From JANSYP01 sp038751255 (GTDB lineage Bacteria > Pseudomonadota > Alphaproteobacteria > Rhodobacterales > Rhodobacteraceae), in contig JBCDGN010000049.1 of assembly GCA_038751255.1 (NCBI GenBank), positions 1-29,922 of the forward strand: DNA of 29,922 nt, written 5' to 3'. Position 1 is the stretch's first letter. Each line of letters begins with the position of its first letter. A program made the translations under genes and the position numbers. Shown piece by piece: positions 23,245 to 29,922 of this stretch. A model generated the notes under the pieces. It worked only from the letters and a program-made list of their open reading frames with translations. It was not told where the DNA came from and searched no databases.

Positions 23245-26118
23245 TTAAGTCCTTAGCCTTGCGCCCTCTGGATCATAGAAATGCGGGCTTACGACATCGA
23301 CCAGTATATCGCGCCCCCGCAACCCATCCCAGGCTCTGATGCGGTCGCCGGCCCGGTTCGCGCCGCCTTTGAGAAAGGCCAAGGCGATGTCATGACCCAA
23401 TGTGGGCGAATGCACTGCGGAACTGATCCAACCCTGATCCTGGCCCATCTCAGCAGCCGCGTCAGTGGCCAGCAAATGCGCCCCGGCGCGCAAGCTTTTG
23501 GACTTGTCTTCCGGCACCAGCCCCACAAGTTGGGCGCGGTCCTCCGCCAGCAAAGCAGGGCGCCGAGACGCCACAGCACCGATTGAATCCTTTTTCGAAG
23601 ACACCATCCGACCCAAACCCAAATCAGCCGCGGTGGTTTGTCCATTCAACTCCGCCCCTGCAGGATGGCCTTTTTCCACACGCATCACGCCGAGCGCTTC
23701 CGTCCCGTAGGCGGTTCCATCAAAGCTCTGAGCTTCGGCCATCAAAGCCCGGATCAACGCATCGCCGTAGCGTGCTGGTACCGCAACCTCATAGGCCAAC
23801 TCGCCAGAAAAAGAGATGCGAAAAAGCCGTCCCGCGGTTCCGCAAACCGTCACCGCCCCGCAGGCCATGTAGGGGTAGGCCGTGTCCGATATATCCTCGT
23901 CGATCAGCCGGGACAGTAAGCTGCGCGATTGCGGCCCTGCGACGGAATATTGCGCCCAGCCGTCGGTGGTCGAAATCAGATGCACATCCATCTCGGGGCA
24001 AAGACATTGACGGACGAATTCCATATGCCGGTAAACTTCCCCCGCCTTTGCTGTGGTGGTCGTGACGATGTAATGATGCTCTGACAACCGTGCGCAGGTT
24101 CCGTCGTCATAGGCAAACCCGTCCTCACGCAGCATCAGACCATAGCGCGTTCGGCCTACAGCAAGCTTTGCGAAGCCGTTGCAATAGACAAAGTTCAGAT
24201 AGGCCGCCGCATCGCGCCCCTGGACCTCAATCTTGCCTAAGGTGGAGACATCACAGACCCCAACGCTGCTGCGCGTGGTGGTGACTTCCCGCGCAACCGT
24301 TTCCTGCCAGCTTTGCTCGCCCGCGCGTGGAAAATACTGGGCGCGCATCCATTGGCCGGCCTCGATGAAAACCGCGCCCTGTTCCTTTGCCCAAGGCTCT
24401 GAAGGGGTGCGGCGTACGGGGCGGAACTGCGGACCCCGATGGGGCCCAGCAAAGGCACCAATAGGAACCGGCGTATAGGGCGGGCGAAAGATCGTCGTCC
24501 CGGCGTCTGCAATCGGTACTCCGCGCGCCTCTGCCATCAGCGCGAGCCCCAGCACATTACTGGATTTGCCCTGATCAGTCGCCATCCCAAGCGTGGTGTA
24601 GCGTTTGAGATGTTCGACGGCCTCGAAACCCTCTGTCTTTGCTTGGATAATATCCTTCGTGGTGACATCGTGCTGAAAATCGACAAAGGCGCGGCCTTTC
24701 GCACCGCTGACATGCCAGAAGGCTGCGATGGCAGTGGGTTCGTCCTCAGCCTGGGGAACCTCTGTTCTGGCGGTCGTGCCATGGGCCTCTGCGACTTTTA
24801 CCGCAGCTGCGGCGCCTTCCCGCAGTGCTGCGCTCAGCGAGCCCGCCCCTGTCACAGCGCCTGCGCAGAGCATCCCCGGCGGCAGGTCGGGCCCTGGCAC
24901 AAATGCGGCGATGTCTTCGCGCCAAACGGGACGACCGCGGTGGTGGCACATCAAATGGACATTTGGAGACCACCCCCCCGAGATCGCCAGGCAATCGGCC
25001 TCTCGCCAGGTTCCATCGCCGGTCATGATCTGCCGCAGACCTTGACGACCGTTGGTGCCAATCACCGAGGCGCCTGCGCGACTGTCAAGTTCAACCACAA
25101 CGTCAACACCCGCCGCTCGCAAATCGCGCGCGGTCCTGGCAAGGCTGTCATTGTTCCCAAAAAGCGCCACTTGCTGGCCAGTCGCGACCGCAAAACGGTT
25201 GAGATAGGTGCGAACCGCCCCCGCCATCATCACGCCCGGCCGGTCATTGCCAGGAAAGGCGATGGGCCGTTCCGTTGCCCCTGAGGCCAGCACCGCATGG
25301 CGCGCCCGGACCCGCCAGAACGTGGCGCGTACTTGCGCAGTCCCGCGCTCAAGAATGCCGTATTGGCCGCCGTCATAGACCCCGAAGACTGTGCTTTGAG
25401 GCATCACAGTCACATTTGGCAGGGCCGCGAGCTCCGCCGCTGCCTCCGTTGCCCATTGGTGTCCCGGTGCGCCCGCGATCTCCAGAGTTTCTGCGTTAAG
25501 CCGTCCGCCTAAGCGCGTATCCTCATCCGCGACGATCACCCGAAGTCCGGCGCGGCCCGCCGTCAGCGCCGCCATCAACCCCGCAGGCCCGGCGCCAATC
25601 ACCAAAAGATCGGCATGTTTGAAGCCATTGGCATAGCTGTCGGGATCGACGCTGCCGGACAAAGCGCCCAGACCCGCCGAGGCCCGGATCGCAGGCTCAT
25701 AGAGCCGCTCCCAAAAGGATTTCGGCCACATGAAGGTTTTGTAGTAGAAGCCAGCGCTTAAAACCGGGCTGAGCACGTCGTTGAGGCTCATCAAGTCCCA
25801 TTTCAGCGATCCGCGCCAGTTCTGGCTGTGCGCGACCAATCCGTCGCGCAAAGGCACCACGGTGGCCTTGGTGTTCGGGGTCGTTGCGGCGCCCTCACCT
25901 AAGGTGACAAGCGCATTGGGTTCTTCTGACCCCGCAGTCATAATCCCCCGTGGCCGGTGATATTTGAACGATCGGGCCACGAGGCTTTGCCCATTCGCGA
26001 GAAGTGCCGAGGCAAGCGTGTCGCCCTCAAATCCCGACAAGGACTTACCGTCCCATCGGAAGGAAAGCTTGGCGTTGCGGTCGATCTGACCCCCCGCGTC
26101 CAGACGGTAACCGCTCAT
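23245..26118 (-). CDS. mgdC: N-methylglutamate dehydrogenase subunit C (sarcosine oxidase alpha-like)
   Basis: At 957 residues this is the large SoxA-type subunit. A 2Fe-2S-ferredoxin-like N-terminal domain (about 15-105, FRWDGKSLSGFEGDTLASAL) is followed by the dinucleotide-binding site GAGPAG at 175-180 and a second Rossmann segment around GNNDSLARTARDLRAAG. The C-terminal 350-400 residues are a GcvT-like aminomethyltransferase domain (DVSTLGKIEVQGRDAAAYLN, FSGELAYEVAVPA, EKGHPAGAELNGQTT), expected to pass the released methyl carbon to tetrahydrofolate. ATG 26118 overlaps the mgdB stop by 4 bases. Sarcosine oxidase is the alternative identity; context with mgs and gmaS favours N-methylglutamate. 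Confidence 0.88.
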   Translation of the reverse strand: MSGYRLDAGGQIDRNAKLSFRWDGKSLSGFEGDTLASALLANGQSLVARSFKYHRPRGIMTAGSEEPNALVTLGEGAATTPNTKATVVPLRDGLVAHSQNWRGSLKWDLMSLNDVLSPVLSAGFYYKTFMWPKSFWERLYEPAIRASAGLGALSGSVDPDSYANGFKHADLLVIGAGPAGLMAALTAGRAGLRVIVADEDTRLGGRLNAETLEIAGAPGHQWATEAAAELAALPNVTVMPQSTVFGVYDGGQYGILERGTAQVRATFWRVRARHAVLASGATERPIAFPGNDRPGVMMAGAVRTYLNRFAVATGQQVALFGNNDSLARTARDLRAAGVDVVVELDSRAGASVIGTNGRQGLRQIMTGDGTWREADCLAISGGWSPNVHLMCHHRGRPVWREDIAAFVPGPDLPPGMLCAGAVTGAGSLSAALREGAAAAVKVAEAHGTTARTEVPQAEDEPTAIAAFWHVSGAKGRAFVDFQHDVTTKDIIQAKTEGFEAVEHLKRYTTLGMATDQGKSSNVLGLALMAEARGVPIADAGTTIFRPPYTPVPIGAFAGPHRGPQFRPVRRTPSEPWAKEQGAVFIEAGQWMRAQYFPRAGEQSWQETVAREVTTTRSSVGVCDVSTLGKIEVQGRDAAAYLNFVYCNGFAKLAVGRTRYGLMLREDGFAYDDGTCARLSEHHYIVTTTTAKAGEVYRHMEFVRQCLCPEMDVHLISTTDGWAQYSVAGPQSRSLLSRLIDEDISDTAYPYMACGAVTVCGTAGRLFRISFSGELAYEVAVPARYGDALIRALMAEAQSFDGTAYGTEALGVMRVEKGHPAGAELNGQTTAADLGLGRMVSSKKDSIGAVASRRPALLAEDRAQLVGLVPEDKSKSLRAGAHLLATDAAAEMGQDQGWISSAVHSPTLGHDIALAFLKGGANRAGDRIRAWDGLRGRDILVDVVSPHFYDPEGARLRT

Positions 26119-26405
26119 ACCTCCGCACCCCGTAAGCGTGCGGCGACGTCGCGCGCCAATTCCACCGCAACGATCTCATGGGTGAGCGTATTGCGCGTGA
26201 CGACCAGCCAGGACCGGTCGCCCTCATCGTGGAACCAAAGTTCCCGGACCAGCCCGGCAGGGTTTTCGCGCAGATGCAAGTAGCTGTGGAACGTCTCTGC
26301 CGCATCAGATGCCGCTGGGTTGGGCCGATCGAGCAGGCGCGCTTCGCCTTTGATGGTGAACTCGCTTGCGTCTCTTGGGCCAAGCAGGGGATGATCGATC
26401 AACAT
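26115..26405 (-). CDS. mgdB: N-methylglutamate dehydrogenase subunit B (sarcosine oxidase delta-like, no zinc cysteines)
   Basis: A 96-residue SoxD-family subunit. Segments such as DASEFTIKGEARLLDRPN, LHLRENPAGLVRELWFH and VVTRNTLTHEIVAVE match the family. The true sarcosine-oxidase delta subunit has a CPYCG-type zinc site; this protein contains no cysteine at all and starts MLIDHPLLGPRD. I take that as typical of the N-methylglutamate dehydrogenase branch, from memory. It begins 9 bases after mgdA and overlaps mgdC. Confidence 0.85.
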   Translation of the reverse strand: MLIDHPLLGPRDASEFTIKGEARLLDRPNPAASDAAETFHSYLHLRENPAGLVRELWFHDEGDRSWLVVTRNTLTHEIVAVELARDVAARLRGAEV

Positions 26406-26414
26406 GGCGAGGCC

Positions 26415-27665
26415 TCAATGCAGGTTTGATTGGGCGCCCATGCCCTTTTCGTCGATCACCGCGCCAGTGGCGAAGCGATCCAGCCGGAAGGCAGACGCTT
26501 CTGGCAGGCTTTCATCGGTTGCGAGGAGATGAGCATAGGCAAAGCCCGAGCCTGGTGTTGCCTTGAAACCACCATAGCACCAGCCGCCATTGAAATAGAG
26601 CCCCGGGATCTCGGTCCTGTCGATAAAGGGAGAGCCATCCATGCTCATATCCACCAACCCGCCCCAGGTGCGCAGAATTCGCGCGCGCCCGATGGCAGGC
26701 ATCACCGCCATGCCGCCTTCGCAGACATCTTCAATTGTCGCCAAACCGCCGCGCTGCGCGTAAGAGGCGTAGCCGTCGATATCCCCGCCGAAGACCAGTC
26801 CGCCTTTGTCGGACTGGCACACATAGAAATGCCCGGCGCCGAAAGTGACGATGCAGGGGAGGAAAGGTTTCAGCCCCTCAGTGACACAAGCCTGCAGCGC
26901 GTGGCTGGTGATTGGCAGCTGTAATCCGGCCTTGGCCATCACGCGGCTGGAAGAGCCTGCGACGCAAATGGCAACTTTGTCTGCCCGGACTGGGCCGCGT
27001 GTGGTTTCAACCCCGGTGCAGCGCCCCGCCTCCGTCGTGAAACCGGTGACTTCGCAGTTCTGAATGATGTCGACACCGGCCCCGTCAGCGGCACGAGCAA
27101 AGCCCCAAGCGACGGCGTCGTGGCGCACGGTCCCTGCTCGGGGTTGCCAGAGCCCCCCGCGGATCGGAAAGCGCGCATTGTCAAAATCGATCATCGGCAG
27201 AAAGCTACGAATGCGCTCTGGCTCCCAAAATTCTGCCCCTGCGCCAGACAACAACATCGCATTCCCACGCCGAATAAAGCCGTCGCGCTGCGCGTCGGAA
27301 TGGCAGAGGTTTAGGATCCCGCGCTGGCTGACCATTGCGTTGTAGTTGAGGTCCTGCTCCAGCCCTTCCCAAAGCTTCAGCGACATCTCATAGAAAGGCT
27401 GATTGCCGGGCAGCAGATAGTTGGACCGGATCATTGTCGTATTGCGCCCAACATTGCCGCCGCCGATCCAGCCCTTTTCAAGGACGGCCACATTTGTAAC
27501 GCCATGCAGTTGGGCAAGGTAATGCGCCGTGGCGAGGCCGTGGCCGCCGCCGCCGACGATCACGACATCATAGCCTGGCTTGAGCTCCGGTGTGCGCCAC
27601 ATCCGAGGCCAATGCAGATTGCCGCGCAGACCTTGTTTCAGAATTTCCAGGGCTGAGTAACGCAT
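26415..27665 (-). CDS. mgdA: N-methylglutamate dehydrogenase subunit A (sarcosine oxidase beta-like flavoprotein)
   Basis: A 416-residue FAD/FMN oxidoreductase of the SoxB (DAO) family that should oxidise N-methylglutamate to glutamate and a C1 unit. The start MRYSALEILKQGLRGN is the SoxB opening; ATG 27665 with AAAGGTGG upstream is used, not the longer frame to 27737. FAD binding: DVVIVGGGGHGLATAHYLAQ (residues 33-52). RHDAVAWGFARAADGAG contains His182, in the position where relatives attach FMN covalently. The C-terminus has PGLYFNGGWCYGGFKATPGSG, a family hallmark. It heads mgdABCD and is divergent from the GlxA-type regulator with 75 bases between the starts. Confidence 0.88.
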   Translation of the reverse strand: MRYSALEILKQGLRGNLHWPRMWRTPELKPGYDVVIVGGGGHGLATAHYLAQLHGVTNVAVLEKGWIGGGNVGRNTTMIRSNYLLPGNQPFYEMSLKLWEGLEQDLNYNAMVSQRGILNLCHSDAQRDGFIRRGNAMLLSGAGAEFWEPERIRSFLPMIDFDNARFPIRGGLWQPRAGTVRHDAVAWGFARAADGAGVDIIQNCEVTGFTTEAGRCTGVETTRGPVRADKVAICVAGSSSRVMAKAGLQLPITSHALQACVTEGLKPFLPCIVTFGAGHFYVCQSDKGGLVFGGDIDGYASYAQRGGLATIEDVCEGGMAVMPAIGRARILRTWGGLVDMSMDGSPFIDRTEIPGLYFNGGWCYGGFKATPGSGFAYAHLLATDESLPEASAFRLDRFATGAVIDEKGMGAQSNLH

Positions 27666-27740
27666 CGAGACCACCTTTCGCGTCATCTTAGGCGCCCTCT
27701 CCGGATTGACTTGTCCAAAATAGCCGCTGACTATCACATT

Positions 27741-28697
27741 ATGGCCAACCAGATTGGGATCATCCTCTGCCCCGGCTTTGCGCTGATGTCCTATGCCGCG
27801 CTGACCGAGCCGCTCCGGGCCGCCAACCGACTTGGCGCGTCACCCCCTTACCAGATCACCGTATTGGGAGAAGACCGCGCCCCGGTGGCCTCTTCTCAGG
27901 GGATCGCGGTGCAGCCAGACCGTGAACTTGGGGCTTGGCAGAAACTTCATTGGTTATTCGTCGTTGCTGGTGGTCGGGCGGAACAGTTTGAGGACCCGAA
28001 GGTGTTCGCCACAATACGGAATGCCGCACGCTCTGGCGTGGTGGTGGGCGGTGTCTCGGGCGGCCCTTTGATCCTCGCCAAAGCCGGGGTGATGGGTGGC
28101 CGGCGAATGACGGTTCATTGGGAACATGCCGATGCCCTGCGAGAGATCGCCCCTGACATTGCGTTAGAACGGTCGCTCTTTGTGATTGACCGCGACCGCA
28201 TCACTTGCGCTGGCGGCACTGCACCGATGGATATGATGCACCATCTGATCGCATCGGATCACGGTGCTTCCTTGGCACGATCGGTCAGCGATTGGTTTTT
28301 GCACACCGAGATCCGTCCTTCCGCCGGTCCACAACGCGCGGGACTGGCAGAGCGGTTGGGTTCCGCGCATCCAGCGCTGCTTGAAGCTGTCTCGGTGATC
28401 GAAGCAGACCCTTCCACGCCCCCCAGCCTTCCTGCTCTCGCGGCGCGATCAGGTGTGTCGGTGCGCCAGATGACACGACTTTTTCGCGATCACTTGCGGA
28501 CGACGCCCATGGGCTATGCCAGGCGCAGTCGATTGGCAGTTGCGCGGCGCCTGATCGTTCAATCGCCTCTGCCATTGACTGAAATCGCCTTCGCCACGGG
28601 TTTCGCCAATCACAGCCATTTCACACGGTGTTTCACCTCCGAATTCGGTCACCCACCAAGCCAGTTGCGGCGCGCCCATTGGGAAAGCACAAGATAA
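27741..28697 (+). CDS. GlxA-family (DJ-1/PfpI plus AraC) transcriptional regulator
   Basis: A 318-residue regulator. Residues about 3-180 are a DJ-1/PfpI-like sensor domain (IGIILCPGFALMSYAALTEP, VVGGVSGGPLILAKAG), and about 215-315 are two AraC helix-turn-helix motifs (LPALAARSGVSVRQMTRLF, LPLTEIAFATGFANHSHFTR, FGHPPSQLRRAH). This is the architecture of GlxA, GbdR and CdhR, which control methylated-amine or betaine-type catabolism. ATG 27741 is preferred to TTG 27711. The 75-base divergent gap to mgdA must carry both promoters, so it probably activates mgdABCD. In the sensor domain the usual nucleophile region reads VSGG, without Cys. Confidence 0.88.
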   Translation: MANQIGIILCPGFALMSYAALTEPLRAANRLGASPPYQITVLGEDRAPVASSQGIAVQPDRELGAWQKLHWLFVVAGGRAEQFEDPKVFATIRNAARSGVVVGGVSGGPLILAKAGVMGGRRMTVHWEHADALREIAPDIALERSLFVIDRDRITCAGGTAPMDMMHHLIASDHGASLARSVSDWFLHTEIRPSAGPQRAGLAERLGSAHPALLEAVSVIEADPSTPPSLPALAARSGVSVRQMTRLFRDHLRTTPMGYARRSRLAVARRLIVQSPLPLTEIAFATGFANHSHFTRCFTSEFGHPPSQLRRAHWESTR

Positions 28698-29009
28698 CTG
28701 TCCGCGGAAAGGTTGCCCAGATCTCGCCAAACAATGACCCAGAATTCAACAAACCGCAGCCCTAGGCCTGCCTCATCCTTATGAAATCTACCGGTCACAC
28801 TAAACGCTCACGTGCCGGTGCGGTTCATTCATTGCCCTACACAGAACCGCGCCGGAAACGTGACACCGGTTGATGCTCCAACGCGTTTAATCTCCACATT
28901 TAAATCAATATCGAAGTCATCGATCACTCGATCCATAGCCGATTTCACCCAATCGAAACACTTTCTCGACAATGCGTAGTGAGTTCTATGACTTCCGGAG
29001 GTCGAGCCA
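28698..29009. other. Intergenic region before the response regulator
   Basis: These 312 bases hold no strong gene. On the minus strand a 47-codon frame (TTG 28972 to stop 28829) has a rather protein-like translation, including MDRVIDDFDIDLNVEIKRVG, but no ribosome site and no recognisable family. The promoter of the response regulator must lie here. No terminator with a U-run follows the GlxA-type gene. Confidence 0.35.
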
Positions 29010-29708
29010 ATGCACGACATCGATATTTCTGACGGTCTAAAGCCCCTGAACGCGGCAAGTGTTCCGCTACCTGTGGAAGTCCTCATACTTGACGACGACA
29101 GTTTTGACCGAAAGCGATTAGAACGCATGGTCGCCAAGATGGGAAAAGAATTTCACGCGACGGGCTGTGCATCGGTTGACGAACTCACCAAAGAACTTGA
29201 TCACACCGCGACGTCGGTCTTTCTCATCGATCACATGCTGGGCACAGACACTGGTTTGGACGCTCTTAATGTGATCCGCCAGCATCCAAAAAGCGCTCAT
29301 AGCCCAAGCATCATGATCTCTGGGCAAGAAGACCAGCAAGTTATTGTCGATTCCATCCGTGCTGGATGCGCCAATTTTGTGAGTAAGAATGATCTGTCAG
29401 TGGACTCACTGAGAAGTAAGATTTACGCCGCAATCTCAGAAACCCGTGCAAGAAATAACCTCAACATCCAACTTAACACCACAACCGACCGTATCTTAAA
29501 AGTCATTGAAGAGGGATCAGACGCCGCATTGAAACCCCGATTGCGGAATATTTACCGCCAAGCTGGTTTCATAAAAGAGTGTCTCATGCGTGGATACTTG
29601 CCGTCACCGGAAGCGGTCGATGAGATCGAAGAAGAGGTTCTGCGTATTTGGCAATTTACAGACAGGTTGAAGGACTATCACGAAGCTCAGAAAACACTTC
29701 ATACTTGA
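29010..29708 (+). CDS. Response regulator: receiver domain with uncharacterised helical C-terminus
   Basis: The 232-residue protein has a receiver domain at about residues 22-138. The acidic pocket is at Asp28-Asp30 (VLILDDDSFD), phospho-acceptor Asp74 in FLIDHMLGTDTG, Ser104 in IMISGQED, and Lys126 in FVSKND. The remaining roughly 90 residues are charged and helix-forming (ALKPRLRNIYRQAGFIKECL, EAVDEIEEEVLRIWQFTDRL), with no HTH, GGDEF, EAL or phosphatase motif I recognise. The output may therefore be protein-protein, as in scaffold or phosphorelay proteins. No histidine kinase is next to it, so it is an orphan. A GGAGG lies before ATG 29010. The 214 bases after it to the window end hold nothing I can support. 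Confidence 0.82.
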   Translation: MHDIDISDGLKPLNAASVPLPVEVLILDDDSFDRKRLERMVAKMGKEFHATGCASVDELTKELDHTATSVFLIDHMLGTDTGLDALNVIRQHPKSAHSPSIMISGQEDQQVIVDSIRAGCANFVSKNDLSVDSLRSKIYAAISETRARNNLNIQLNTTTDRILKVIEEGSDAALKPRLRNIYRQAGFIKECLMRGYLPSPEAVDEIEEEVLRIWQFTDRLKDYHEAQKTLHT

Positions 29709-29922
29709 CCAAAAAAATGATGGCGCGCGCGTCGATCAGAAAACCGTCGCACTTGCGCGCAGTAGCGCTGCCTTTTGACTGTAACTTATCTGCCCTTGGG
29801 TGCACGAAACACCTTCCGAGTACTGCACCTATCTTTTGGGCCAATGGCGCTCTAAGCGGTCGATGACGTGTTACTGGTCTCCGGGGACTTCGCAACGCCT
29901 CTGACGAAAAACTAATTCAAAC

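Noticed and set aside
22681..27665. Heterotetrameric sarcosine oxidase SoxBDAG
   Set aside because: The subunits are homologous, but the delta-like subunit has no zinc cysteines and the neighbours are mgsABC-gmaS, so N-methylglutamate dehydrogenase is preferred; sarcosine remains a possible alternative substrate.
1..29922. tRNA, rRNA, CRISPR array, insertion sequence, prophage or attachment site
   Set aside because: No cloverleaf, regularly spaced repeat, transposase or integrase sequence, or phage gene was seen on either strand.

Overview
The window looks like a chromosomal segment of an alphaproteobacterium of the Rhodobacterales (marine Roseobacter type). The sequence is GC-rich, genes are packed into operons with 4-bp ATGA overlaps, and the CarB start, the YjbH/YjbF pair, the homogentisate operon and the sarcosine-oxidase-like and glutamate-synthase-like gene sets all resemble that group. 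This assignment rests on recognition of the proteins, not on a search.

Left edge (1-3598): a reversed carB start that loses CarB similarity after about 105 codons. It runs into AT-rich DNA encoding the start of an unrelated Rossmann protein, so it is either a misassembly or a real rearrangement. Next comes a plus-strand pair for an outer-membrane exopolysaccharide protein (YjbH) and a lipoprotein (YjbF/GfcB).

Tyrosine/aromatic region (3670-10266): a minus-strand operon in the order metallo-beta-lactamase-fold protein, FAD hydroxylase, small DUF2783 protein, homogentisate 1,2-dioxygenase, maleylacetoacetate isomerase, fumarylacetoacetase. A divergent MarR regulator probably controls it through TTGCATATGCAA-type sites. 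The hydroxylase plus small protein resemble the two-component 3-hydroxyphenylacetate 6-hydroxylase MhaAB, which feeds homogentisate. The maiA frame is broken 23 codons before its expected end.

Middle accessory region (10267-13588): a possible gene relic, a stand-alone GAF protein, and a DoxX membrane protein with an exported alpha/beta hydrolase, divergent from a cupin-type AraC regulator.

Methylated-amine region (13599-28697): two minus-strand operons that together encode the N-methylglutamate pathway: mgdABCD (N-methylglutamate dehydrogenase, sarcosine-oxidase-like) and mgsABC-gmaS. A GlxA-type AraC regulator and an XRE-cupin regulator accompany them. The mgs-gmaS operon continues into a second, divergent glutamine-synthetase-like gene, an aldehyde dehydrogenase and an iron-type alcohol dehydrogenase. 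This extra module would fit catabolism of a gamma-glutamylated amino alcohol such as ethanolamine, and it is the most interesting hypothesis in the window.

Right edge (28698-29922): a non-coding stretch and an orphan response regulator with a helical C-terminal extension. I see no rRNA, tRNA, CRISPR array, insertion sequence or phage gene.
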